Below, piece after piece: positions 23,316 to 35,698 of a stretch of 64,000 nucleotides of DNA. Source of the DNA: Utricularia gibba. Lineage: Eukaryota > Streptophyta > Magnoliopsida > Lamiales > Lentibulariaceae. The notes under the pieces are model-generated. The model had not been told where the DNA came from. It was given only the letters and a program-made list of their open reading frames with translations, and searched no databases. The number at the start of each line of letters is the position of its first letter. Within the stretch, counting starts at the first letter, position 1. The stretch lies in assembly GCA_002189035.1 (NCBI GenBank), contig CM007990.1, positions 5,952,001-6,016,000 of the forward strand, read 5' to 3'. The translations under genes were made by a program, and so were the position numbers.

Positions 23316-24224
23316 ATGGAATATATGAGAATGAGTCCTTGTGCCATTCAACAGAATAGCTTTGCTACACCTGAGGATGCCTGGACCAGGCCACTTACCG
23401 CTGCCAGATCTGTTGAGAAGAAGGGTCTGGTGGTTTGTCCGAAGCCTCGGCGGCTTACCCTGATCCAGGCTATGGCTGATCCTTCTCGTGCAAGACCCTT
23501 GACATTTTTTGTGAGGTAAATTCAATTTACTATTAGCTGGAGCCTCATTGTGTGGTTTGGTTATTTGCATCTGAAAGTTGTTTTTTGTGGCAGTCCACAC
23601 CTAGAAGATGGTGATGTGAAGGCTGAGTTACTGGATATAATTCTTTCCAAGGTTCGTTCTTTATTCGATCTATTCTTCAATTTTGAAGAAGTAGCCCAAT
23701 CTATGCTCTAGATGCTGGTCAATCAAACAGGGATGGATGTGTGATTTTCCACAGATGCCTTAACTTCATTGCAATGTATTGAAAAATAATGGATGGTTCC
23801 TTTTTACTTTCAGGGGCACTGTACTTTAGATTGCTTAATCTGAAAATGATGAGCAGTGCCATTGATTGTTAGCTACTGTTTCTGTTTCCTGGTCTAACGA
23901 TGAACCTGGATATTGGAGTCTCAGGATGTTAGCAGCAGTTGTACAGATAAGAGTTTTCTTCAAGACATAGCCTCGTCGTCACCCCCATTTTTTTCCGGGT
24001 CACCACCGAGTAGAGTTTCTAACCCCCTGATTCAAGATGCTCGGTTTGGGGATGAGAAGTTCATCCCCGTGCCTCCAAGAGCTCTCTCAACCCCGTCTGG
24101 TGTGTCTCCCCCCATTGTTGGGGCGAAGTTTCGCAGCAGCCCGGCCACGAGAATTGTAGGATTTGACTGCCTCGACAGGAGCAATAGGCGTAACTGCGGC
24201 AGCACCATCCCCGCCCCGGCATGA
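23316..24224 (+). CDS. Plant-specific protein of unknown function (185 aa)
   Basis: Three exons, 23316-23515, 23594-23651 and 23925-24224, are in frame. Conserved-looking phrases are FATPEDAWTRPLTAAR, KKGLVVCPKPRRL, ELLDIILSK, SSPPFFSGSPPSRVSNPLIQ, DARFGDEKFIPVPP and the end RRNCGSTIPAPA. I recognise these as belonging to a land-plant family of short, Ser/Pro-rich proteins, but the family has no known biochemical function that I can state. No transmembrane helix, signal peptide or DNA-binding domain is seen. The KPRRL segment could serve as a short basic patch. Confidence 0.82.
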
Positions 24225-25083
24225 GATCAACTCAAACCCCGTGGATCGAAAAGCGGAGCATTGTGAAAATTTCTTGGTTACATGAGATCACTTTCTTGGT
24301 TCCATGATCTTGTCAGCTATTGTGTACATAGCAGCAAACTGCCTGTTCTGGTTCCTGCAACTATAACTGCGTGTTGTAATTGGCATCCTTTTTTGTATTA
24401 TATAATATTGTATTATATTGAGGGGAAAATTTTAAGGGCGGTTTCTGATTGGTCTCCGTGGTGCTGGATGTGGGCTCCACTTCCCGGTCATGTCGCTGGA
24501 AAAAAAGCCTGACCTTTTTATGTGTACGGGAACAAGCATCGGCTTTTCCGGTTGACCGCTCTTCTCATCAACATGGGATGGTGCCACCGGAAGTGATGGC
24601 GGCTGCCGCTGTTCCTCCGCCTCCAGCCGCTCAAGAGAGCTTTTCACCTCAGTTTTGTAATAACAGATAATTCATTCACACCATGTTTTTGTAATATAAT
24701 TTATGTGTTGGAAGTACAACTTCAGACAGAATCTGTGGATTTAAGAATTTGTTTGGTCCGATTCCAGTATCTGGAGACCGGGCTTGGCCAACTCACACCA
24801 AACCTAAACTCCTTCAGACACAAACTGCCATAGAGAATGAAGAGGGAATGGCAAGAGGAGAATACCCCGTTGCTTGGATGCCTTCTACAGTTCGCAACAG
24901 AAGAATGTACAGGGGGTTCATTGTTGGACAGCGTTAATGAACAAGAGTGCAATCTGGGCTGCTTGGAACTGCTTATCGGGATTTGTAAAAGAAAAAAAAA
25001 AAGTAGCAATCTTTTGGCGTTGAAGATTGCATTTTTACAAAGGGGATGGATGATAAGCAATTCCATGCAGGGTGTGTCGAGTG
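24225..25083. other. 3' regions of two convergent genes
   Basis: No gene is supported. It contains the 3' UTR of the upstream gene, including an ATTATATAATATTGTATT-type AT run near 24395-24420, and the 3' flank of the leftward B-box gene. Confidence 0.4.
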
Positions 25084-26231
25084 TCAACCCATCGGAGCAA
25101 TGGGAATCAATCTCTTGATGAACCTTCCCTTCATTCGCGGCCTCTTTTCTGCGTTCAGTTTCCTCACCTCGTACCGTATTTTCTTCGAGAATAGCCTTCG
25201 CAGCCGCTTCTCCCTATACCTCGACACTCTTGCTTCCCTCCCTCCGTCGTCTCCATTAGCCGTTCCGGTGGTCCCGTAGCCGTGCATCTTCCCACAGCAC
25301 CCCTGAAAATAGAGCAAATCGTTTAGTGGGATTTGGGCTAAGGGTCAGCCAGTTTACTTTATTTCACACCTACCGTGCAGTCGGGCAACCAGCAGTGGGT
25401 TGAATTCGAATCGGGCCTCTCTCCGGTGGTCCATGGCGACCTTGTGGTGCCCCAAGATGATAGCACCCCTTCGTAATTCAGTTCCAGAAAGACTTTATTT
25501 GAATCGTCAGGTTTGCTGGAGTGATCCCTATCACCGGCGTTCGGAGAATCGTATCCGGGATCAGACTCAAAAGGCCGTGGCGGTTGATGATCAGAACAAT
25601 TTCCGGCGATCGCTTCGTTTTCGACTTTGATAACTCGTTCGCGTTCCCAAATGCCTAATTCCGACATCTGAAGCGTCTCGTTTTCGACCCCTTTGCCCAG
25701 TAAGCTCTCTACATCGGCAGCAAATTCATCGAGATCGGTGTCGGAATGAAGAAAATCATTCAGCGCTTGTAAAGAAGAGTAGCCCGTTTTTTCGCCATCA
25801 TCAAAACTGGGAACCTGATAGAACAAATTTGTTGTAGCACGAGTTCGAGGGATGGAATAATGTTAATCCTTTTTCTTCACCTGATAAAGACGGTCTGCCT
25901 CGTTCTTCACCGGTGATTCCTCCCCACCGGAATTCTCAGGTACCGTCGAAGCCTCTTCTGCGGCGATCCTCTTCTGACGTGGAGTCCGAGCTTTCCGGCA
26001 AAAGCCCCGATGCCATATTGGAACACTTACCTCCAAGGAATGTTTAAGCCACTCCTTTTTAAGGCGAACCCGATGATGCCTGCGAGCAACCAGGTTTGCG
26101 GAGTGGACCGACGAATCACAGGACTGGCATAGGAAGGCATCGTCGGCGGCGCAATACCACCGCGCCCGTGTCTTGACGCAGTAATCGCAAGCCCTTGCCG
26201 ACTTGGCTCCGGCTGCTGGAGACGCACCCAT
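25084..26231 (-). CDS. B-box zinc-finger/CCT protein (CONSTANS-LIKE 16 / BBX14-17 group)
   Basis: Three exons on the minus strand, 25881-26231, 25374-25814 and 25084-25302, give 336 aa. A single B-box sits at about residues 14-57, with its zinc ligands in [21 protein letters not shown] and RRHHRV. The middle is acidic and contains [18 protein letters not shown]. The C-terminal CCT domain reads [31 protein letters not shown] and RMKGRF. One B-box plus CCT defines the COL6/7/8/16 group, nuclear regulators linked to light, flowering and chlorophyll content. The intron positions, before the acidic middle and before the CCT domain, are as expected. Confidence 0.94.
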
Positions 26232-27407
26232 GGAGTAGAATGGAGCTCGGAGAAGAAGGCGTGTGTTGCTTAGGATTAGGAGAAGTGAGGGTTGTCAGTG
26301 TCCCACAGAAGCGCACTTTTGCAGTTGTATTTCATGAGTTTTTGCGCTTTTAGCCCATTGTGGGGCCGCCTTATCTCCAACGCCATTGGTCCGAGACGGA
26401 AACACAATCCCCATTCCCGGTTCCTGATTGGCTGAAACCCCTGATCACAGATTTCCTCCACTTGGCCAACACTAATCACCGCCATTTTTTTAATAAAAAA
26501 ACTAATTACCATGATAATACATTATTCTTAATCTCCCTTTTTAAATACACCTCCAACCAAGTGAAATCCGTATCAAAATTTGGACGTGATTGGTTGATGG
26601 GAAAAAGATAAAATGAATTTAATATACATACGTGTAAATTAATTTTTTTGGTAGTATTTAGTTATTGAGATTAGAAATGATATTAATTGATTTTAAGTAA
26701 GTCAATAAAGGGAAATAGTTTTAAATGAAACCGTATACATGAGATAAAAAAATTATATAATATAGAATTTATTTAAATCTATCAACTAAATATCTAATAA
26801 TCTATAACTCTATTTTTAAAATTATGTAATCTCATCAACTAAACACTACTTTAGAGTTATAATACTCGGTATTGGGTTTAGTGATTTTTTCATTTTATTA
26901 GTGTGGATTAAGGTTGAGAAAAGCAGTAATATTAAATTGAAATAAGGAAGCATAAATTGAATAAAATCAGACTATTTTGTTTTTTTATATCTAATATGAT
27001 GAATTTCTTTTTTTTTAGGAAATAATATTATGAAATTGAAAATAACACAGAAAAACTGGGTCCATAGTGGAGCATGATGGGCTTGTGATTTTAGCCCATG
27101 GGTGATGGATGAAAAAGGCCCATTAGGAAAGGATTTAGCTCATGTGCAGTTGATTACACGCGCTTGTCGTGGCGCCGAAATCTGACGGCTGGAGATTGAT
27201 GTCGAGGGTCGTGGCGGCCCACGCGCACCGTGGAGAGTGGGCGACGAAAAAGATAAGAAAAGGAGGGAGCATGAATGGTGAAAAAGATGGATAAATCTGA
27301 ATTCCCCATATCTTTTACTTTGCCCTCTTCCCCTCTCGGCAATCCGGAATCGTTAGCTATATTAGTTGCGAAGGAACCCACCTACTCCCCCACGTTTACT
27401 GCAAAGG
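26232..27407. promoter_or_regulatory. Bidirectional region between the B-box gene and RAD23
   Basis: 1.18 kb between divergent starts. The centre is AT-rich and contains a MITE (listed separately). Near RAD23 there are three site II motifs: TGGGCT at 27078, AGCCCA at 27093 and GGCCCA at 27117. Confidence 0.5.
26651..26849. mobile_element. MITE-like element with terminal inverted repeats
   Basis: The left end (GTAGTATTTAGTTATTGAGA, from 26651) is repeated in inverse orientation at the right end. The complement of 26828-26849 reads GTAGTGTTTAGTTGATGAGA, with three mismatches over about 22 bp. The 199-bp interior is very AT-rich and non-coding. This is the structure of a small non-autonomous DNA transposon. 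I cannot define a convincing target-site duplication (T-rich on both sides), so the superfamily is open. Confidence 0.6.
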
Positions 27408-30184
27408 ATGAAGATTTACGTCAAGACTTTGAAAGGCACTCACTTTGAAGTCGACGTCAAACCCGAAGACACAGTTCGTATCCATCTTTTTAATCTTGAT
27501 TTGTGGAATTCGTTTCTGGGGTGTGCGGGTTGCGCTCTTTTTTGGGGGGCTGATTCTATTTTTCTTGGATTTTATTGTGTGGTTGCAGTTTTTGGGTTTA
27601 GGGATTGCGTCATGAAGTGGGTAGTTGTAATTCTGTTTTACATAATGTAACTCCTCCTCGACTTGTAATTTATGAACTCTATTTGAAGTGTTTTGGTTAT
27701 GTACTGTGCCAATTTGCGATGTGATGCAATGAAGAAATCATTTTTTTGCCGTAAATACGGAGCCTGACTTTCGTTGATGGGTGGACTTTTTGACCGTCAT
27801 TTACTTTCTTTCTTATTGTAGCTTTGATGTCCCTGTTGGAGCCATTGTCGAGTTGTTGTATACCTAATTGAGTGACAAAAGGAAATACAAAATTCCTTCG
27901 GTAGAATTAATTGAGTTATTTGAGAAACGGATTAGGCTTCTTGTACTTTTATCATGTCGAGAACCTGTTTAATGATGCTTTTCGTGTAAGAATGAAAAAA
28001 GGGCTTGTATGCTGATGTGTGCCGGATGATGAGCGATGCCCACTTGCAATTGCTTTGTTGTATGCAGCATTCCGTAAAGGGATGTTTCAACAATTTTCTA
28101 TGACTTTTTTTTTCTTTCAGATTGCTGATGTGAAGAAGATCATAGAAGCTTCCCAGGGGGAGTATCCCGCAGCACTGCAGATGCTCATTCACCAGGGGAA
28201 GGTTCTTAAAGACCCTACAACCCTAGAAGAGAACAAAGTTGCTGAAAATAGTTTTATAGTAGTGATGCTTTCGAAGGTGCTTTTTAATGCTTTTCCTTGA
28301 ATGTTTTTTTCTTCCCTGTAGTATAACAATCCCTGTTCGTTCTGTTTTCGGTTTTGCTAATATTTCACCATGCATCTAGTTTCTACAGAGGCTCTTTGAC
28401 TTGCCACAATCTTCTGGTTGCTTATTCGATAATCAAATCCTTATTCTTTGATATGTTACAGAACAAAGCCCCATCCGGAGAAGGCTCATCAGCACGTAGT
28501 ACTACTAACATTGCAAAGGTAAACTACTATACTTCTTTTACCTGTCACTTATATGGAAATTGTTGACCGCTATACTGTTCTTGGGTCATTTTTGGTGTGG
28601 GAATTTTGGATATCACCGTTTCTTTTATTTACATCTTGGAAGACAATTCGAAGCTCTTGTGCAAGTTTATTCAGATGCATTTTTTGGCATATAGCCGCCC
28701 GAGACAAGTTCAGTAGCCCCTGCCGCTCCAGCTTCCCAGCCTCCTGCACCAGCGTGAGTTTTTTTTCTCTTCTCTCTCGTGATATATGTTTTTGTAGTTT
28801 TCTAGTCCACACTAGTGTTAGTTTTTCCATGCGCATATGCTTGCTTATCCGACAAGTTGGTTGTCTGTGATTTTTTTTATATCTTTAAGTTCTTTTCTTG
28901 ATAGGTCTACACCTGCTCCTGCTCCTCCTCCCGTCCCATCATTGGATGTCTATGGTCAAGCTGCGTCCAATCTTGTCGCTGGAAACAACCTTGAAGGGGC
29001 AATTCAACAGATTCTTGATATGGGTGGCGGAACATGGGACAGGGATGCAGTTGTCCGTGCTCTTCGTGCTGCTTTCAACAATCCCGAAAGGGCAGTTGAA
29101 TATTTATACTCCGTAAGTATACCCTGACGCGACACTTGGTATGAGATTTTTTGGAGGCTCCACCTTTGATATAATATTCTCGTTCATGTTACACTCCAGG
29201 GTATCCCAGAGACCGCAGAAGCTGTTCCTGCACCTGGGAATGTATCTGGTGGTCAGGCTGAGCCCGCTCAGCAACAAGATCAACCATCACCTGGCTTATC
29301 AGCTGGGCCAAATGCCGATCCACTGAATCTATTCCCTCAGGTTCCTCTGTGGTTTCTCTGTATTCTTTCTGGTTTTATAAGGTCTTACTGTTAATTGTCA
29401 TGCTTCTGCTTCTACAGGGCGTTCCAAATCTGGGAGCAAATGTTGGCGGCACCAACTCACTGGATTTCCTTCGAAATAGTCCGCAGGTACAAGGAAATGT
29501 TTAATATGGGCAAATCCACACTTGGATTACATTTGGCTCTTTAAACTTATCCTTCTTGTTGCTTTTTAATGAAATCTGCTGCAGTTCCAAGCCTTGAGGG
29601 CAATGGTGCAGGCCAACCCACAGATTCTGCAGGTTTTTTTTTAATGTTTTGTTGTAACCACCCCTTTGTTGAGGGAACTCACTTGTTTATTCCTGTTGGC
29701 AGCCTATGCTTCAGGAGTTGGGAAAACAAAATCCCCAACTAGTAAGACTGATTCAAGAGCATCAGGCTGATTTCCTTCGCCTGATCAATGAGCCTGTAGA
29801 GGGTGGAGAAGGGTACGTACACCTGGGATGTTTGGTTGGTGCCAAGGTGGGATTTGAACGCACAGATTTTTGTTTGATGCAGGGACTTCCTTAACCAGAT
29901 CGCAGGAGCAATCCCACAGACAGTAGCGGTTACCCCAGAAGAGCGTGACGCAATACAAAGGGTAGGGTGAACTGGACGGTCTCTTAATACATACTCCCCC
30001 CTTCCCTGCTGTTCATTAAAGAAGAAAAGATGAATCCTTTTCTCTCCCATTTGTGCAGCTGGAGGCCATGGGTTTCGACAGGGCGCTAGTGCTGGAGGTG
30101 TACTTCGCGTGCAACAAGAACGAGGAGCTGGCTGCCAACTACCTTCTGGATCACGGCCACGAGTTCGAAGACGACAGAGCTTGA
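27408..30184 (+). CDS. RAD23: Ubiquitin receptor RAD23
   Basis: Eleven exons: 27408-27473, 28121-28276, 28462-28518, 28695-28753, 28905-29112, 29200-29340, 29418-29486, 29585-29632, 29703-29812, 29883-29961 and 30059-30184, giving 372 aa. An N-terminal ubiquitin-like domain ([15 protein letters not shown] to FIVVMLSK, residues 1-74) binds the proteasome. A Pro/Ala-rich linker and UBA1 ([16 protein letters not shown] to AVEYLYSGIP) follow. Next is the STI1/XPC-binding segment ([18 protein letters not shown]), and UBA2 is at the end ([18 protein letters not shown]). The protein shuttles ubiquitinated substrates to the 26S proteasome and supports nucleotide excision repair. Confidence 0.95.
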
Positions 30185-31225
30185 TTCAAACACCGAGGTT
30201 TCTGCACATGTTTTTTTTTACACTTGAGTTGGTTGGATATATAAATATATACACATACCTCCTGGTGCACTCTCCTCCTCTCCGCTCTTTACATCCAATT
30301 CTTTGCTTTCAAAAAGCACTGGTTTAACCTCAATGGGGCCTCTTCTTCCAAACTCTCAGAAGAGTTGGTGTTGATATGTGTAAAATGAAGTAAAAACGAT
30401 CACCATAATATGATCGTGTCCCTCCCATTCCTTGCCACTGCAGCAGGTGTAGTTGGATTGGGTCTTTTCCTTTTTTATGTATTTTTGAGTAGGCTGCTTA
30501 GCTTAGTGTGCATAATAGTACAGAAATGATTGAATTGAATAATGTGAAGATCGAATGCCACGTGAATGGTGCGACGCAGCCCACGTGAGGCTGTCGGTTT
30601 ATCTATGGCGGCGGAGAGGAGGGGACGGCTGAGTTGTGGGCCCTCACACGAATTCGAATTTTGAAATTTATATTTCTGGTGGGCCCACATTTAGCTGTCC
30701 AAGAGCACCAAGTTGTCCATTTAAAAAATTACCAGAATCCAGCTGTCGCCACGCGGAACTTTCCACCCTTGCTTTTGACGCCCTTTTATTTTACCCAATT
30801 TACACAATGATCCCAATCAAACAGTTAATTCCGAATGACTCCTCCAACAATTGCAAAAACTTATTGGTTTGTTTTATTTATTTACATATTTTACCCTATA
30901 AATTGATGAATTTTCTAAATGTTGACTAATGGTTTGATTTTGAGAGTGTAAACGACGGGACAGGATGTTTTAATATGGGGTCGGTATTACGAATAACACA
31001 AAGTATAGTGGCGTTTGTGCAAATGAAGAAAGTTACAGCGTTCTTCCATCCCCATGGAAATTTCTCCGTGTATTCGTATGCTCAAAAGCTATTGACTACC
31101 GGAATGATGGGGGAACCGGGAGAGCGATACAGTATATAATGCTCTAGTGTACTGGAATTGAGAACTATTTTTCCTCTTGAGGTTTTTCCCCATTTCCTCT
31201 TCATTGTGTGGCAGTTGTCTCTGTG
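30185..31225. promoter_or_regulatory. RAD23 3' flank and promoter of the BAH/Agenet gene
   Basis: About 1 kb without a gene. Two CACGTG cores lie near 30559 and 30583. A TATA box (TATATAA) at 31133-31139 predicts transcription of the BAH gene from about 31165. Confidence 0.45.
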
Positions 31226-33949
31226 ATGGGGCGATATCGAATTGCGTGGAGGCGATATATGTTGGCTGGGAGGAACGGGTAGTGTCCAGCGAAAAGGGGC
31301 GAAGGGAGATTCATTATTTCCTCAAGCGGAAAGGGGGTGGTCGAGATCTGGTCGTTGTGGGTAAGGAGAAGAGCGTTAGGAATACGATGTGCTATGCTAT
31401 TCAAGAAAGCCAGTTTTTGCTGCCTGTCTTGAATCGTGCTTCTGGATTGAAGATAAGGGCCAGAAGGGAAGTAATTGATTGGCTCAATTCCATCGTTTCC
31501 GGTGAGTAAAATTTCTTTTTTCTTATTTCTCGTTAAATTCTGTAGCTTTTCTTTGACTCGGAAAATTCTTGTGGATTAGCTTGGATTACCTATATGTTTC
31601 TGCGCCGGATCTAGGCCTCCGCAGTTTTCTTTATCTTTGCCTCCTCTATTTCTTTGTTAAAAATCTCTGCTTTTGGGTGATTAGTCCTCTGGGAAGCTGA
31701 AAGTCATGTTTTTTTTTTTCTTCTCGGGATCCAGTTATAGGTGAGGTTTTTCTGCGTTGCCCAGATGGTTTTCTTGTCATTCTGAATAATTTCTGTGAGA
31801 TCGGCGCAAATCCGAGTATGGGTTTCCTGAATTTCTTTAGAAGCATGAAGATCTTGACTTGGATTTTAGCTAAACGTGTTGGCTTCTCTCGTGGTTCATT
31901 TTTTCCCGATATCTTGGTTGTATCTTCATTTTTTTAATTTTTAATTTTTTTTTCAGACGGACAGCATGCTGCTTCTTCCAGGTTGGCTTGTGTTGGAAGG
32001 GTGAGCAAGGTGAAAGCCAGGACAATAAAGGTTGGTTATGCAATTTCTACTCATTCCTTGATCGACGTATTCGTAAAAATATAGTTTTAACCTGCTTTAT
32101 AATTTGAACGAATCTTTTGTTTAGGACACTCGGATATCGTTTTTGAATCATCATATCCCTGGATTTGCTTGGTTAGGTTCGTCACGGGCATGCCAGAAAA
32201 GGAGGCATTACGAGTCATTTTGCCGTAATGGTGCCGTAATAACTGTATGTTTTCTTTCTGCAGTCCTATCAAGTGGTTCTACAAAATTTCTTATCAAAAA
32301 ATCCTTATTAATCTTCTGGTATTCTCCTTTGCTTGTCACAGATCCAGGACTTCGTGTATGTGTTGTCTGAAGAAAATAAGCGTTTAGTGGCTTACTTAGA
32401 AGACATGTATGAAGATTTTCAGGGCAACAAGCTGGTTTTGGTACGATGGTTTCACAAAATTGATGAAGTTGGTTTTGATTTGCCCGTCAATTATAATGAC
32501 AAAGAGATTTTCTCTACTCTTTGTCTTCAAGAAATCAGCGTTGAATGCATAGATGGACTAGCCACTATCCTCAGTCCGGAGCACTATGAGAAATTGGGGA
32601 AGGAAGCAAGAGCCATGGGGATTACCCCGTTTGTGTGCTCTGGGCAGTTTGATAATGATGCTGTGAAGCCATTTGATGTAACAAGTGTTAGTGGGTATTG
32701 GAAACAAGAATTATTGAAAAAGAAGGGATCTCTGGTTGATGCTGTTGGATCCCGACCCATCAAAAGAAATCGGCATTCTAATGATGAGTGTATGTGCTGG
32801 ATGTTTCTGCAAAAGAAACATAGTGATTCCAGTTTCATGGCTTCTGAGGGCATTGCCCTTGGTCTTAAAGCAGGCATGTTAAATTGCACAAAATTTGGTG
32901 ATGTGCGCCCATCATTGCCTGATGAAGACAACATCACAATGCAGAATTTTCCGCAGTCTCTAACTATAGGGTCATGTATTGAGGTGCTTTCTCAAGATAG
33001 TGGTATCAGGGGCTGCTGGTTTAGGGGTTCCATCGTCAAGAAACATAAAGACAGATTTAAAATAAAATACCATGATGTCAAAGATGCAGCTGATGATTTG
33101 AAGAATCTGGAGGTAGTTTGTTTTACTTCCTTTTTTGAAGCGTTGAAAACCTTTTTTTTTTTTTTGACTTTTCAAACTTTCAGGAGTGGATTGCTCCATC
33201 CCGGATAGCTGCTGAGGATGCATCGGGCATTCGACTATATGGGAGGCTCAGCAGCAGGCCAGCGCAGTTGGATGGTGGAACTGTTTGCCATTCACTTAAC
33301 ATTGGCAGCGTTGTTGATGCCTGGTGGCATGATGGATGGTGGGAAGGAATCGTGGTGAAGAGAGAATCCCAAGACAAGGTTAATGTTTATTTCCCAGGTA
33401 TGCTGTACCTTCTGGTCTATGATCGGATGCATACATTTCTTGTTTTGACTGTCAGTCCTTTCCGTGATGCCGAATTCGTTTCTAATGGTCCTTGCTCACG
33501 GTTATGCAGGAGAGAACCGAGAGGCTGTATTCGCTCTCAAGGACTTGAGGCACTCAAAGGAGTGGTTCCAGAATTCCTGGCACGATATGGTTGATCGACC
33601 TGAAATTGCATCATTATATTGTAATGAAGGTAGTCTCGGTGACATGCACATGAAGTCTGACGCTAAGGATGGCGATCTGCCAAAGCGTGGAGCTTCCGTG
33701 GATCTCCTACGGAATAGTTCCCTTTGGCCGTTGCGGTGGGTCACCTCGGGGAAGAAAAGGATCAAGCGGGGTAGCCATTTTGTCAAGAAGCATTCTTGTT
33801 CATCTACCATGAATGGTGATGAAAGATCCTGGAGTTTTCATGAGTTAATCAGCAATCCATCCTTAAACTTCGATTCAGAAAACTGCAAACTCGCTAACTT
33901 TAGTTCCGAGCTCGTTTCTCCTCTGTCTAATGCATTGATGTCTAGGTGA
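31226..33949 (+). CDS. BAH-Agenet chromatin protein (At1g68580-like); start codon disrupted
   Basis: Six exons: about 31226-31501, 31957-32030, 32125-32244, 32342-33112, 33184-33397 and 33510-33949. Exon 1 (VGWEERVV, REIHYFLKRKG) has the family N-terminus. Exons 3-4 form a BAH domain (IQDFVYVLSEENKRLVAYLE to VRWFHKIDEVGF). Two Agenet-like Tudor segments follow (GSCIEVLSQDSGIRGCWFRG, and DAWWHDGWWEGIVV in exon 5), so the protein probably reads histone or DNA marks in the nucleus. The BAH frame has no ATG between an in-frame stop at 31159-31161 and the middle of exon 1. The first ATG after the TATA box (31226) is one base out of frame (see findings). AATAAA lies at 34086-34091. Confidence 0.85.
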
Positions 33950-34258
33950 TGGAGGTGGCTTAGAGTCAATCCTCTCCTGTTAGTAATTTTCCGAGGTGTC
34001 TGTAGGCCGTTTAGTGGGTTGTGAATATTAGGTTGTTTCTTGTTCAAGCTTCCGTCTTGAATTTCGAGGTTTTTCTGGCGTATGTAATAAACTCTGCAAC
34101 GACAGACACGGATGAAATAATGATAAAAGGAAGAACCTTTAACAGCTTACCAGTGAACCCAGTGACGCCACGCGGTTAGCTTTTGTTGGCGGATTCCAGA
34201 GATCGTCTCGTCGTCGGCTGCGCCTGTGAAAATCTCACCGGCGAGCCTGGCTTACAGT

Positions 34259-35573
34259 ATGGCGACGGGAACTGTGATGCTACAAGTATGTGGAAATATA
34301 ACGCCTCCGCGGCCGAGTTTCGTTGACCTCAAGCTCAATTCATCGCGTGGCAGAGTTTTGTTGAAGCGTGAACGCGGATCAAAATCTGTCAATGTTGATG
34401 AATACGGGAAACGAATGCCATCTCACCGGAGGCTCGATTCTGTGATAACGGCTGTGTCGAGTGGCGATGGTGACTCCGTATCGGAACTGGGTGGTGCTGT
34501 GAAAAAAGTGACGCAGGCTTCACTATGGATTGCGGAGGGCGTTTACATTGTTTGGCTTTTTTTGCTACCCTATGCTCCTGTAAGTATAGTTCATCCATTG
34601 AAACTGCAGCAAGTTTATCCTATTTGAACTTGGGCATTCCTTCAATCTTTCCCAGGGAGACCCTGTCTGGGCCATTAGCAAAGAAACGATCGATTCTCTG
34701 ATTGGGCTGTCTCTCAATTTCCTTTTCATATTGCCCTTATCCAACACAGGTAATACATGTACATTGTGTTGTTTATGGCTTTATCTAAATGTAATCTGAT
34801 CAGAACTGCAATCGACATTTGGGCAGAGTAGTCGGCTTTCGTCTAATCGAGGCACCTGTTCTTCATCCGGTACTGCTTGCTGGTTTACATTGTTATTCTG
34901 GCTTTTTTTCCTTAGTTGATCCTTGTTTGTGGTCAGGTTTCTGAAGGCTTATTCAACTTTGTTATTGCGTGGACACTGATGTTTGCTCCTTTGCTATATT
35001 CTGACAAAAGGAGAGACAGATACAAGGGATCAATTGATGTTCTCTGGGGGTTTCAGATGTTCCTCACAAACAGTACGATTTTACACTGGAAACAATGGCT
35101 TGCTCTTTAACCGTTCCCTATATGTCTACTTCCTAACATGTTTCTTTTATCTAGCATTCCTAATCCCTTATATGGCTATTCGAATGAATGATGAAAAAGA
35201 GGTGTCCACTCCAAGACAGAAGTCCAAGCTTGGTTCACTTATGACCAAGGGAGCAGCGGTTGTTGGCCTTGTTGGTGGCTCTGCTTGCTTACTATCAATA
35301 TTTTGGGCGCTCTATGGCCGAGGAGATGGTAATTTTGGTGATTTAGTTGAAAGGAAGCAGTTTCTGCTGAGTTATCTTGGGTCTGAAAGACTTGCTTATG
35401 CCTTCATTTGGGACATTCTTCTTTACACACTGTTTCAACCATGGCTGATAGGAGAAAACCTTGCCAACATTCAGAAAGGTAAAGTTGGCATAGTAAATGT
35501 TCTCAGGTTTTTCCCAGTTGTTGGCCTCATTGCCTACTGTCTGTTCTTGGATGCTGAAGATTACGAAATTTAG
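34259..35573 (+). CDS. Plastid-targeted multispanning membrane protein of unknown function
   Basis: Five exons, 34259-34579, 34656-34749, 34832-34869, 34937-35072 and 35155-35573, give 335 aa. The first 80 residues are basic and Ser-rich with few acids, consistent with a chloroplast transit peptide. About six or seven hydrophobic segments follow, for example AEGVYIVWLFLLPYAP, LFNFVIAWTLMFAPLLY, GLVGGSACLLSIFWALYG, YAFIWDILLYTLFQPWL and VLRFFPVVGLIAYCLFL. The block RLIEAPVLHPVSEGLFNF and the phrase FQPWLIGENL are well conserved in plant and algal homologues as I remember them. I know of no established function. The upstream GTG codon at 34226 is open but not a likely start. Confidence 0.84.
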
Positions 35574-35698
35574 CCCAGCAGGCTGCTTTGATCCTCTCTG
35601 TTTGATACATTACTACTGTATTCCCTTTTCGTTCGGAATGAATGAATACAGAATGATTGCAACAGAACGAGCAGTGAATGTGTTCCTGGTTTTTACTC

